Positions 5,920 through 13,891 of a stretch of 21,002 bases of DNA are shown here, one piece after another. How positions within the stretch are numbered: position 1 is the first letter of the stretch; every line of letters begins with the position of its first letter. The position numbers were made by a program, and so were the translations under genes. The notes under the pieces are model-generated. The model was given only the letters and a program-made list of their open reading frames with translations. It did not search any database and had not been told where the DNA came from. Source of the DNA: 2-12-FULL-40-12 sp964518135 (GTDB lineage Bacteria; Patescibacteriota; Minisyncoccia; Minisyncoccales; 2-12-FULL-40-12); contig CAZFEY010000010.1 in assembly GCA_964518135.1 (NCBI GenBank), positions 1 through 21,002 on the forward strand, in the 5' to 3' direction.

Positions 5920-6405
5920 AGCTATAACTGATGCTGCAAAAGATTCTGGTTTTATTCTGGGCTCAAAGCCATTTCCGCGAATAAGACCCGTTACCTCTTT
6001 TACCATATCTTTGGTAGCGCCGTTCTCGCCAACATCGGCATGGATGTATCGAAGCTGATAATTGGGTAGGCTTTCGAGTTTCTGAACGAAATTTTCCCTC
6101 AAACACAAAGCTAATTGACAAGAAAGCATTACCTCTTCCAAAATTCTTTCCTTCCAATTATAGAACTTACGGTCGTTATAACTAATCTTTTTCAAAAAGA
6201 ACCTTCCGCCCTCTCCCTTTCTCAATGCTACTATAACCGCCGGGAAATACGGCTCCAATCCTGACGATGAATCGCAACCAACAATAATGTCGTAGAATTT
6301 TTCTGGTTTTTCTTGGATATAGCTAAAAATTTCATTAATAACTCCTTCTATCTTAAGACTCCCTTTGCTCGGACTATAAAAATATCCATTCAAGAATTTA
6401 TCCAT
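5905..6405 (-). CDS. YkuK/DUF458 family RNase-H-like protein
   Basis: The 166-residue protein resembles the DUF458 (YkuK) family, an RNase-H-like fold without an established function. Supporting features are the N-terminal FYSPSKGSLKIEGVINEIF, the strand IIVGCDSSSG with a possible catalytic Asp, and the later RYIHADVGENGATKDMVKEV. The family usually has about 160-170 residues, so this one is complete. The ATG at 6405 gives the usual start near the motif; a TTG six codons upstream is less likely. It follows tpiA by 56 bases and is probably the last gene of the map-GT-galT-tpiA run. Its last codons lie in a long RNA hairpin. Confidence 0.7.
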   Translation of the reverse strand: MDKFLNGYFYSPSKGSLKIEGVINEIFSYIQEKPEKFYDIIVGCDSSSGLEPYFPAVIVALRKGEGGRFFLKKISYNDRKFYNWKERILEEVMLSCQLALCLRENFVQKLESLPNYQLRYIHADVGENGATKDMVKEVTGLIRGNGFEPRIKPESFAASVIADRYT

Positions 6406-6461
6406 AATTGACCAAGTTAGCAAAAAACTTTAGAATGTGCAAGCCTTTGCTAAAATTAATT

Positions 6462-7211
6462 TCACTTCAGGCTTTCAATGATTTTACCAAGCTCTTTCGC
6501 ATCCAAAGAGCCTCCGCCGAGTATAACACCAGACATTCCAGCCTCTAGAATATAATCCCTGACGTTTTTATGGTTTACGCTACCACCATATAGTATGGGC
6601 ATTTTACGGGCAGTAGCTAAAGAATATTGTTGCGAAATAATCTTCTTTAAGAATAGATTCATTACTTGCGCATCGCCAACCGAGTAAGCCAAGCCTGTCC
6701 CAATAGCCCAAGAAGGCTCATACGCCACTATCATGCTCTCAATCTCTCTTCGACTTACACCTCTTAAACCATCTCTCATCTGTCCCATCAACACCTCTTG
6801 CGTAATTCCAGCTTCTTTTTCTTGATCCGTCTCTCCGACGCAAAAAACAATCTTTAACTTATTCTTTAATGCGGCTTTAATCTTGCGATTAATCATCTCG
6901 TCACCCTCTTGAAAAAATTGTCTCCTTTCGGAATGACCAAGTATAACATATTTACAACCCAGACTTTTTAATTGTTTTGGCGAAATTTCTCCGGTGAAAG
7001 CCCCTTTGTCTTCCCAGTGACAATTCTGACCACCAAGTTTTACCTTAGAAGATTCTCTTCTAAATTCTGCCAAAAAGACCGCTGGTGGAAAAACAATTAG
7101 TTCAACACGCCTACTTTTCCTTATACACTTTTTAGTTTCGGCAAAAAGCTGACGGGCCTCATTTAGACTCGAAGGGTTCATTTTCCAATTAGCTATTACA
7201 ATCAATTTCAT
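6462..7211 (-). CDS. tpiA: Triosephosphate isomerase
   Basis: It interconverts dihydroxyacetone phosphate and glyceraldehyde 3-phosphate in glycolysis. The 249-residue protein is a full-length TIM barrel. Catalytic residues are present: Lys10 in IANWKMN, the electrophile His93 in ILGHSERR, and the base Glu165 in VAYEPSWAIGTG. The phosphate-binding C-terminal motifs YGGSVN and GVILGGGSLD are also intact. The gene starts eight bases after galT, so the two are probably cotranscribed. Its presence next to galT fits a small fermentative sugar metabolism. Nothing in the sequence is unusual. Confidence 0.97.
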   Translation of the reverse strand: MKLIVIANWKMNPSSLNEARQLFAETKKCIRKSRRVELIVFPPAVFLAEFRRESSKVKLGGQNCHWEDKGAFTGEISPKQLKSLGCKYVILGHSERRQFFQEGDEMINRKIKAALKNKLKIVFCVGETDQEKEAGITQEVLMGQMRDGLRGVSRREIESMIVAYEPSWAIGTGLAYSVGDAQVMNLFLKKIISQQYSLATARKMPILYGGSVNHKNVRDYILEAGMSGVILGGGSLDAKELGKIIESLK

Positions 7212-7219
7212 ATATAAAT

Positions 7220-8260
7220 TTATTGTTTTCTTAAAAATTCTGCTGCTTTTTCCGGAGCAATAACAGAAATTTCCATCCTTGTACCAATCTCAAAACCAGC
7301 CCAAATAGAAGTTTTTGGTATTATTGTCCAATGCCAGTGGTAATAATCGTATTTCTTGCCATCTGTCGGTACCGTATGTAGATAAAAATTGTATGACGGA
7401 TAATTCAATGCTTTACACATCTTCCTTAAGCATTCTCTGAACATTTCTGCCAAGAGCCATTTATCGCCCTCGGAAATCAATTCAAAATTACTTGCATGTT
7501 TCTTGGGGCTAATGATGATCTGAAAGGCGGACTTAGATGCAAAGGGACAAACTGCTAGAAACTCTTTATTTTCAAAAACAACTCTTTTCTTTATTTTTTT
7601 CTCCCAATCGTTCATCTCGCAATAAATACATTTGCCGGTTCGACTAAGATGTTTTTTAGCGCTAAGAAGAGCTTTCTTAAGATCTATATCTATCAATGGA
7701 GTAGTGATAATTTGCGAATGAGGATGAGACTGGGACGCGCCAGCGTCAACGCCATGATTGTGAAAAATAGAAATATAATTAACAAAATCTTCTTTCATGA
7801 GGTCTAAATATCTCTGCTGATACGCATCAAATACTTCTTTTACTTGGGTGATTTCTAAATCTGGCAATTGTTTTGAATGGTTATTTGTAACTACCAAATC
7901 ACAATAACCCGTTGCGGTAATCGTCTGATAAAGACCTCCCTCTATTTTGGTTTCTATTTTTGGATAAGGCAAAAGAGCGGGGAATTTATTAGGAATAACA
8001 ATAGTAGTCCACTTGTTAAGCACGGACTCATCTTTCGTATTAAGCCTTTCTCCGCGAAAAAACACAAGACTTGGCTTGCCTTGTGTTTCAATATGGCAAA
8101 ACGGACAATCTTGTTTTGGAACTTCGGGCTTTTTCCTCTTCGCCTCTTTAAACATTTCTGGCCTTTTGCCCCTGCCCGTAGCTATAACCACCCAATCTTT
8201 TGAAATAAGATCAAGCCGTAGCTCTGATGGAAATTGTGGCTTATCTTGTTTTTTAGGCAT
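7220..8260 (-). CDS. galT: Galactose-1-phosphate uridylyltransferase
   Basis: In the Leloir pathway this HIT-superfamily enzyme exchanges UMP between UDP-glucose and galactose 1-phosphate. The 346-residue protein has the N-terminal zinc pair DCPFCH (Cys52, Cys55), the family block FHNHGVDAGASQSHPHSQII with the nucleophile His181 in HPH, a second CIYCEM pair, and the C-terminal YYHWHWTIIPK. Length and motif order match bacterial GalT. It sits 20 bases after a glycosyltransferase gene and 8 bases before tpiA. No galE or galK is in the window. A related nucleotidyltransferase acting on another hexose 1-phosphate is possible, since substrate specificity is not readable here. Confidence 0.9.
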   Translation of the reverse strand: MPKKQDKPQFPSELRLDLISKDWVVIATGRGKRPEMFKEAKRKKPEVPKQDCPFCHIETQGKPSLVFFRGERLNTKDESVLNKWTTIVIPNKFPALLPYPKIETKIEGGLYQTITATGYCDLVVTNNHSKQLPDLEITQVKEVFDAYQQRYLDLMKEDFVNYISIFHNHGVDAGASQSHPHSQIITTPLIDIDLKKALLSAKKHLSRTGKCIYCEMNDWEKKIKKRVVFENKEFLAVCPFASKSAFQIIISPKKHASNFELISEGDKWLLAEMFRECLRKMCKALNYPSYNFYLHTVPTDGKKYDYYHWHWTIIPKTSIWAGFEIGTRMEISVIAPEKAAEFLRKQ

Positions 8261-8280
8261 ACCTGGTAGTATAAACTCAA

Positions 8281-9042
8281 CTAATTATAGATCCCTTTGA
8301 TTATATTCCCCCTAATCTTAACAAGATCCATTCCCATTTTGACCATAGATTTAAATTTGACCTTACTCTCCAAATCATTTTTCCAATGAACTGGCATCTC
8401 CTTGATTTTATATTTTAATTTTTTGGCAATTATCAAAATTTCCGGATCAAAAGCGAAACGGTCAATTCTACATTTTGGAAAAATATTTTCAGCGGCCTTT
8501 CTCGTGAAGCCCTTAAATCCGCATTGCGTATCTTTAATACCCCAAGTTCCGCACATAATACTTGTGAAAAGCCCGAAAATTTCGCCCAAAAAAAGCCTAC
8601 TCGCTGGCTGTGGAGGATCTAATACCGCGCCCTTAGCATCTCTTGATCCAATCACAACATCAAAGCCCTGTTCAAAATATGGCCACATATTTTCAACCTG
8701 ATCAACAGATGTTGAATTGTCGGCATCCATAAATAATCTATATTCCCCTTTTGCCTCAAGCATTCCCTGTCGCGTAACATAGCCTTTTCCGTGATTATCT
8801 TTGTTATCAATTAGTCTTAAATTTTTAATCTGGCCGGTTAAATCATTAACTGCTTTTGCTGTTCCGTCTTTAGACCCATCATTAACTACAATAATCTCAT
8901 AATTAGCTTGCCCTGAGCTTATCGAAGGGTATTTTTGTCTCGACAAATATTTATCGATATCGAAAAGCGTTAAGGGTAATCTTTTTTCCTCGTTATACGC
9001 CGGAATAACTACCGACAACTTAATATTGTTTTCTTGATTCAT
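8281..9042 (-). CDS. Family 2 glycosyltransferase, dolichyl-phosphate beta-glucosyltransferase-like
   Basis: The 253-residue GT-A protein starts with LSVVIPAYNEEKRLP (9-23), followed by YEIIVVNDGSKDGT (48-61), the metal-binding DAD (106-108), VIGSRDAKGA, and the acceptor-side CGTWGIKDTQCGFKGFTR. This pattern matches ALG5-like synthases that transfer glucose to a polyprenyl phosphate for cell-surface glycans. No transmembrane tail follows, unlike some relatives. Residues 39-46 (PSISSGQA) are encoded by a REP-like palindrome and interrupt the usual spacing between the first two motifs. The gene is 19 bases after map and 20 bases before galT. The donor and acceptor are inferred from family resemblance only. 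Confidence 0.85.
   Translation of the reverse strand: MNQENNIKLSVVIPAYNEEKRLPLTLFDIDKYLSRQKYPSISSGQANYEIIVVNDGSKDGTAKAVNDLTGQIKNLRLIDNKDNHGKGYVTRQGMLEAKGEYRLFMDADNSTSVDQVENMWPYFEQGFDVVIGSRDAKGAVLDPPQPASRLFLGEIFGLFTSIMCGTWGIKDTQCGFKGFTRKAAENIFPKCRIDRFAFDPEILIIAKKLKYKIKEMPVHWKNDLESKVKFKSMVKMGMDLVKIRGNIIKGIYN
8911..8929. repeat. REP-like palindrome inside the glycosyltransferase gene
   Basis: CCCTGAGCTTATCGAAGGG has CCCT/AGGG arms. It closely matches a palindrome I remember as dispersed in many environmental bacterial genomes (CCTTCGACAAGCTCAGG type), with one base changed in the centre. On the coding strand it reads in frame as PSISSGQ(A), the peptide typical of such insertions. It is unrelated in sequence to the tandem repeat family elsewhere in the window. 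Confidence 0.65.
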
Positions 9043-9061
9043 ATTTTATAATTTTACACTG

Positions 9062-9853
9062 TTAAAATTCATTGCGCAAACTGGTCAGAACTATATTCCC
9101 TTTTTTCGTAACAGCGATTGCGTGTTCAAAATGGGCCGACAGAGAATTATCTATGGTTTTATAACCAATACCCTCTTTCTTTATCTGCCAAGGGCCGGCT
9201 GATGTAATTGGTTCAATGCAAAACACCATACCTTCGGTAATCTCTGGTCCAGTTCCCCGTTCACCCTTTTTCATTCCCAAAGGAGAATAGTTTAGTATTT
9301 GGGGATCTTCGTGTAATTTTTTACCGATACCATGCCCACATAGATCCCGCACCACAACAAACCCATTGCTTTCTACGTGTCGTTGAATGGCATGCCCTAT
9401 ATCTCCAAAATGATTACCGGGTTTTGCCTCTTTAATTCCTTTCTCCAACGCCTCTCTGGTGGTTTCTATCAATTCGTTTGCGGCCGGGCTTACTTTACCC
9501 ACAGGCACCGTTACAGCCATATCTGTATAAAATCCTTTAAATAATACTCCCAGATCCAAAGAAACAATATCTCCTTCCTCTAAAATCCTTCCAGACGGCG
9601 GATAATGAACAACTTCGTCGTTCACGGAAACGCAAAGACAAGCCGGGAACGCTGTCTTACTGCCTTCTTCTTTATATCCTTTAAACGCGCACTTAGCCCC
9701 AGATTTTAAAAGAAGCTCTTCGGAGAGCTTATCTAATTCGTTAGTTGTTATTCCTGGTCTTACTATTAATTGCAGTTCCCGCAAGGTCCTCGCCAATATC
9801 ATTCCACCCTCTGACATTATTTTGATTTCTTCTGGGGTCTTAATTGTAATCAT
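9062..9853 (-). CDS. map: Methionine aminopeptidase, type I
   Basis: It removes the initiator methionine from nascent proteins. The 263-residue pita-bread-fold enzyme has all five metal ligands: Asp100 (SLDLG), Asp111 (YTDMAV), His174 (CGHGIG), Glu214 (IEP) and Glu243 (HFEHAIAV). His83 in VVHYPP occupies the position of the catalytic His before the first Asp. Length matches bacterial type I enzymes without an N-terminal zinc extension. The secY-adk-map order is standard for the spc operon, and adk ends 30 bases upstream. Confidence 0.97.
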   Translation of the reverse strand: MITIKTPEEIKIMSEGGMILARTLRELQLIVRPGITTNELDKLSEELLLKSGAKCAFKGYKEEGSKTAFPACLCVSVNDEVVHYPPSGRILEEGDIVSLDLGVLFKGFYTDMAVTVPVGKVSPAANELIETTREALEKGIKEAKPGNHFGDIGHAIQRHVESNGFVVVRDLCGHGIGKKLHEDPQILNYSPLGMKKGERGTGPEITEGMVFCIEPITSAGPWQIKKEGIGYKTIDNSLSAHFEHAIAVTKKGNIVLTSLRNEF

Positions 9854-9871
9854 TCTCCGATAATTTCAAAT

Positions 9872-9886
9872 TAACCTCAAAGGTTA
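9872..9886 (-). other. Small perfect hairpin at the adk stop codon
   Basis: TAACCT and AGGTTA form a perfect 6-bp stem with a 3-base loop. The adk TAA stop is the first three bases of the stem in the transcript. No T-run follows, so it is not a terminator. It could affect translation coupling to map, or be chance. Confidence 0.3.
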
Positions 9887-10576
9887 TTTTAAGCTTTTAC
9901 AAATTGCATTAAAAACATCAACAACTGGCTTATCACCATTGATTTTGCTTATATCAAAACCTTGCTTCTTAAAAATTGCTACTAACGGAAATGTTCTGTC
10001 TCTGTATCTTTGCAAACGCAATCTTATTATTTTTTCGTTATCATCTTTTCTATTGAGCAACTTGGAACCATCAAAGGGGCATTTCGTAAGATTTTTTGTC
10101 TCTTTAGTGGAAAGGATAGGGTGATACAATAATTTACAAACTCTTCGACTGACATTTCTTTTTACCGATTGATTATCGCTTAGCTCAAGTAAAATTACTT
10201 TTATATTCTTTTTGCTGTATATTTTTCTAATGAACGGGCTCAATTCTTCTCCTTCCGGCAAAGTCCTTGGGGAACCCGAAAGCACTATTTTTTCACCCTC
10301 TCTGCCTAATTCTTGAATTCTTTTCTTGAGCCAAGAAATAATCAAAGGAGGACTCATAAGCTCTCCTTTTTCTCTTTTTTTTAATTCTTCGATCAAATAA
10401 TATTTTTTCCCTTGAACCAAAACAAAGCTATTTCTTTTGGCGCTTGCCAATTTGGCTTCAATAATTTTGCTCGTTTCAAGATGGAAAAAACCAAACTTCT
10501 CTGCTAATAGATTGGCTTGAGTGCCCTTACCAGACCCGGGAGGGCCTAGAATGATAACGACTTGAGTTTTTTTCAT
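9884..10576 (-). CDS. adk: Adenylate kinase-like nucleoside monophosphate kinase, divergent NMP site
   Basis: By position (between secY and map) and fold this is the adenylate kinase that balances AMP, ADP and ATP. The 230-residue protein has a perfect P-loop GPPGSGKG (11-18), the paired arginines RNVSRRVC (140-147) and the ATP-lid RKDDNEKIIRLRL (from 176). The lid retains only a partial zinc site (Cys147, Cys166, Asp169). The NMP-binding side is atypical: HLETSKIIE stands where HISTGDMLR is usual, so the AMP-binding Arg is replaced by Glu40, and VLSGSPRT replaces the usual DGFPRT, losing the conserved Asp at position 100. A changed NMP preference or reduced activity is possible. Confidence 0.8.
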   Translation of the reverse strand: MKKTQVVIILGPPGSGKGTQANLLAEKFGFFHLETSKIIEAKLASAKRNSFVLVQGKKYYLIEELKKREKGELMSPPLIISWLKKRIQELGREGEKIVLSGSPRTLPEGEELSPFIRKIYSKKNIKVILLELSDNQSVKRNVSRRVCKLLYHPILSTKETKNLTKCPFDGSKLLNRKDDNEKIIRLRLQRYRDRTFPLVAIFKKQGFDISKINGDKPVVDVFNAICKSLK

Positions 10577-10582
10577 AAAAAT

Positions 10583-11860
10583 CTATAGAGTCTCGTACTC
10601 TCTCATTTGTAATTGGGAGTCTATCTGGCGAATGGTTTCTAATATGACAGATACCACGATCAACAAAGAAGTACCGCCAATTAAAAATTGAAACGTTGAA
10701 ACCCCAGTAACGCCGCCAACTACAGAAGGTAAAATTGCAATAATTCCCAAGAACAAAGCCCCAACGAATAAAACTCTGTTTAGAATGTAATACAAAAAGT
10801 GCGCAGTAGATGATCCCGGCCTGATACCGGGAACAAACCCTCCCATCTTTTGTAAATTAGAGGAAATTGTTTTCGGATCGAAAGTAACGGCCGTATAAAA
10901 ATAGGTAAAGAGAACAATCAAAGCAAAGTAGAAAATATTATAAGTCCAAGGGTTTTGGAAAAAAGCATTAACCGAATTTGCTATATTGCCAATAATCCCT
11001 TCTTTGCCAGAAAAAAAACTGGCAATCATTCCCGGAAAAAGTAAAATTGATAGAGCAAAAATAATGGGAATTACTCCGGCTGGATTAATGCTCAAAGGCA
11101 AGTAAGTAGAAACTCCGCCATACATTTTCATTCCCCTCACTCTTTTGGCGTAAGATACCGGTATATTTCTTCTTGCCTCATTGACCAAAACCACTCCCGC
11201 GATAACAATTAAGGACATAGCGATGAAAAATAGATAAGAAGGTATCCTGGATGGCTCATAGGTTAGATAGGATTGACGGATACTATTCGGAACCTCCGCA
11301 ACAATACCGGCTAAAATCAATATAGAAACACCGTTTCCGATGCCTTTTTCTGTGATTAATTCTCCAAGCCACATTAGAAATATCGTACCGGTCGCAGCGG
11401 TTATTACTGAAACTACAAGAAGGAAAAATGGCAATTCGTCTATAACTCCTTGGCGCTGAAACAATAATAGCATTGCGTAAGCCTGCATTATTGCCAACGG
11501 AAAGGTTAATAATCTGCCGTATTGATTGATCTTGTGACGTCCTTCTTCGCCCTCTTCTTTGTATAGTTTTTCTAATTGGGGGAAAATCATCGTCAACAGC
11601 TGAATGATGATTGTGGCTGTAATATAGGGTCCTAAACCAAGCATTATAATTGAAAGGTTATCCAAAGCTCCCCCGGTAAAAGCATTGAGCAAACCAAACA
11701 CCTGAAAACTATTGAAAAACTCTTCCATCTTTTGCGCATCAATTCCTGGGATTGGGATATTAGCCATTATTCTAAAAATAGCCAAAACCCCAAGTACAAA
11801 AAGTACTTTATTTCGAAGATCTTTTATTTTGAAGACTTGTATTATTTTTTGAAGCCACAT
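10583..11860 (-). CDS. secY: Protein translocase subunit SecY
   Basis: SecY is the channel of the general secretion pathway in the cytoplasmic membrane. The 425-residue protein has ten expected membrane segments. Its signature starts with the first helix and ANIPIPGID (plug region), continues with the conserved loop MWLGELITEKGIGNGVS, and includes the cytoplasmic loop KRVRGMKMYGG and PGIRPGSSTAHFL. The start is uncertain: ATGs at 11860 and 11869 and a TTG at 11875 are in frame. I chose 11860 (MWLQKIIQVF) because a GGTGA Shine-Dalgarno-like site precedes it at good spacing and SecY relatives start similarly. It lies between L15 and adk, as usual. Confidence 0.95.
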   Translation of the reverse strand: MWLQKIIQVFKIKDLRNKVLFVLGVLAIFRIMANIPIPGIDAQKMEEFFNSFQVFGLLNAFTGGALDNLSIIMLGLGPYITATIIIQLLTMIFPQLEKLYKEEGEEGRHKINQYGRLLTFPLAIMQAYAMLLLFQRQGVIDELPFFLLVVSVITAATGTIFLMWLGELITEKGIGNGVSILILAGIVAEVPNSIRQSYLTYEPSRIPSYLFFIAMSLIVIAGVVLVNEARRNIPVSYAKRVRGMKMYGGVSTYLPLSINPAGVIPIIFALSILLFPGMIASFFSGKEGIIGNIANSVNAFFQNPWTYNIFYFALIVLFTYFYTAVTFDPKTISSNLQKMGGFVPGIRPGSSTAHFLYYILNRVLFVGALFLGIIAILPSVVGGVTGVSTFQFLIGGTSLLIVVSVILETIRQIDSQLQMREYETL

Positions 11861-11908
11861 ATTCACCATGTTCAAGTTAAAAACTCAAAATGCAAATCTA
11901 AAAATTAT

Positions 11909-12355
11909 TTATTTTTTACTTTGCAATTTTATTTGGCCTCCGGCTTTCTCTATTTTTTCTTTCGCAGATAAAGAAACTTCGCAGTCAGAAATCATCAATT
12001 TTTTAGTTAGTTCTCCTTTGCTTAAAATTTTCACAGCTGGCAATTTTCCTTTCCTCTTTCTAATAATTCTTTTTTCTGCCAGGCTTTTTGGGGAAACCTG
12101 TTCTCCGCTTTGAAATTTTTCTTCCAGTTTACCAATGTTAATTATAGCAAAGTCCTGCGCTATACTGTGCAGTCTATAACCTCTTAATTTAGGGTATCTT
12201 TTGATAAGCTGCCTGATGGCTGGTTGAAACTTCCTACCGGCCCTAGATTTTTGCCCCTTCATTCCTCTTGAAGAATAAGTACCCTTTTTACCTCCCCTGC
12301 CAACCCTTTTAGATTTTTTATTTTTGTGTCGAACTTTGATTTCGTGTAACTGCAT
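11909..12355 (-). CDS. rplO: 50S ribosomal protein L15
   Basis: The 148-residue protein has the typical basic, glycine-rich N-terminal region (VGRGGKKGTYSSRGMKGQKS, near residues 18-37) and the C-terminal globular domain ending IEKAGGQIKL. It is a late assembly protein of the large subunit. It follows S5 with a 47-base gap that contains no L30 frame. In most bacteria rpmD lies exactly there. An imperfect hairpin in this gap has no T-run. Confidence 0.96.
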   Translation of the reverse strand: MQLHEIKVRHKNKKSKRVGRGGKKGTYSSRGMKGQKSRAGRKFQPAIRQLIKRYPKLRGYRLHSIAQDFAIINIGKLEEKFQSGEQVSPKSLAEKRIIRKRKGKLPAVKILSKGELTKKLMISDCEVSLSAKEKIEKAGGQIKLQSKK

Positions 12356-12402
12356 AAAATATCTTTTTTGAATTTTTATTTTCGAGCGCCGAGAGAAAAC
12401 AT

Positions 12403-12897
12403 TTATTTCTCGATTTTCTGTCTTTCAATTTTGGCCTTTAGCTTCTTCAATGCTTCAATAGCGGCTCTCGCGTTATTAAGCTTATTTGCGGTTTTACCAA
12501 TAATTTTTGAAGAAACGTTTTTAATGCCCGCCAAACTGCAAATTACCCTCACTGTGCCACCGGCCACTAAACCTCTTCCCTTGCCCTGGGGCCTAAAAAG
12601 CACCTTGGCAGCACCAAATTTGGCGTTTACTTCGTGAGGAATTGTATCATTAATCATTGGCACCACTATAAGATCTTTCTTTGCTGCTCTTGTGGCTTTT
12701 TCTATAGCTTGAGCCACGTCTAATCCTTTTGCTACTCCAACGCCAACTCTTCCTTTTTTATCCCCAACAATAACTACGGCCCTAAATCGGAATCTTCGAC
12801 CGCCGGACGCTACTCTTGTTACTCGTGCCAAATCCAAAAGCTTTGATTCGAACTCATCTTTTGGCTTTGGACTGATTTTTCTATTACCTCTTATCAT
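12403..12897 (-). CDS. rpsE: 30S ribosomal protein S5
   Basis: The 164-residue protein has the double-stranded RNA-binding N-terminal domain (LARVTRVASGGRRFRFRAVV, near residues 27-46, then GDKKGRVGVGVAKG) and the C-terminal domain with KVLFRPQGKGRGLVAGGTVR. S5 is a small-subunit protein that contributes to decoding accuracy and to the mRNA entry site. Length is normal. It lies 15 bases after L18 and is followed by L15 rather than L30. Confidence 0.97.
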   Translation of the reverse strand: MIRGNRKISPKPKDEFESKLLDLARVTRVASGGRRFRFRAVVIVGDKKGRVGVGVAKGLDVAQAIEKATRAAKKDLIVVPMINDTIPHEVNAKFGAAKVLFRPQGKGRGLVAGGTVRVICSLAGIKNVSSKIIGKTANKLNNARAAIEALKKLKAKIERQKIEK

Positions 12898-12912
12898 ATT
12901 GTATTTAAAAAA

Positions 12913-13305
12913 TTAAAATTTAAGACCGGCCTCTCTCGCCCCTTCTGCAACAGCCCTAACTCTACCGTGATATTTATATCCTTTACGATCAAACACTATC
13001 TTATCAATTTTTTTTTCTAAGGCTTTTTGGGCTATTGATTTTCCAACCTCAAAAGCTAATAATGTTTTTCTGCCTTGAGCCGTTTTCGCGTTTTCTTTCT
13101 TTTTCTTAGCGACAGTGTGTCCATTTTTCTTTAATTCCAAATCGCTAGATGATGCCAATATCTTACCATTATCATCGTCTATGAGCTGGGCGTAAATATG
13201 GTTGCTAGAACGGAACACGCAAAGCCGTGGCCTTTTGACCGTTCCCTGGATCTTAGCCCTTATTCTTTTATGTCTCTTTTCTTGTTTTTTGTTTTTTTCT
13301 AACAT
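12913..13305 (-). CDS. rplR: 50S ribosomal protein L18
   Basis: L18 binds 5S rRNA in the central protuberance. The 130-residue product has a basic N terminus (KRHKRIRAKIQGTVKRPRL), then VFRSSNHIYAQLIDDDNGKI and the C-terminal FDRKGYKYHGRVRAVAEGAR, all typical for L18. It is slightly longer than average because of a lysine-rich insertion near residues 65-77. The start ATG at 13305 lies 20 bases after L6. Confidence 0.97.
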   Translation of the reverse strand: MLEKNKKQEKRHKRIRAKIQGTVKRPRLCVFRSSNHIYAQLIDDDNGKILASSSDLELKKNGHTVAKKKKENAKTAQGRKTLLAFEVGKSIAQKALEKKIDKIVFDRKGYKYHGRVRAVAEGAREAGLKF

Positions 13306-13325
13306 GTAAATTGTGCTTGTCTATT

Positions 13326-13868
13326 TTATTGAGACGCAACGGCTTTTTTACCCACTTTTTTCCTTACCACCTCGCCAAGATATCTAATTCCCTTGCCCTT
13401 ATAAGGCTCTGGCGGGCTGATTTTCCTAATATTAGCCGCTGTCTGAGAAACGAGCTCTTTGTCGATACCAGAAACGGTTATGACGTTTTTTTCTGTAGCA
13501 AAAGTTATGCCCTTTGGTGCTTCAAAGGGAACCGTATGAGATAGCCCAACACTCAACACAAGATTTGATCCATCTAATACCACCTTAAATCCGATTCCTT
13601 CGATGGACAACTTTCTTTCGTAGCCCTTAGTTACTCCTTCAACCATGTTATACAACAAAGCCCTTGTTAACCCCCATAGAGCGTTAGATTGCTTTGTAAA
13701 AACTTGGGGGCTAACCGAAATCTGACCATCTCGTATTTCAACCTTCATATCGGGATGGATATTCCTTTGAAGTTCCCCCTTGGGACCCTTAATAATTACT
13801 TCCAGGCCTGAATTTTTTACGTCCACTCCTTCTGGTATTATTATTATTTTTTTTCCTATTCTGCTCAT
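13326..13868 (-). CDS. rplF: 50S ribosomal protein L6
   Basis: The 180-residue protein shows the two-domain L6 fold: MSRIGKKIIIIPEGV at the start, IKGPKGEL, and the C-terminal signature PEPYKGKGIRYLGEVVRKKVGKK. L6 lies near the factor-binding site of the large subunit. Length and motifs are normal. It follows S8 by 23 bases and precedes L18, the standard spc order. Confidence 0.97.
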   Translation of the reverse strand: MSRIGKKIIIIPEGVDVKNSGLEVIIKGPKGELQRNIHPDMKVEIRDGQISVSPQVFTKQSNALWGLTRALLYNMVEGVTKGYERKLSIEGIGFKVVLDGSNLVLSVGLSHTVPFEAPKGITFATEKNVITVSGIDKELVSQTAANIRKISPPEPYKGKGIRYLGEVVRKKVGKKAVASQ

Positions 13869-13891
13869 TTTATAAAATTAAAAATCTGAAT

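Noticed and set aside
6406..6461. Promoter for the DUF458 gene
   Set aside because: A TTGCAC-N17-TAACTT pair matches the consensus at only about three of six positions in each box.
12372..12415. Imperfect hairpin in the S5-L15 gap
   Set aside because: Arms are interrupted and no T-run follows. Terminating before L15-SecY would be unlikely.
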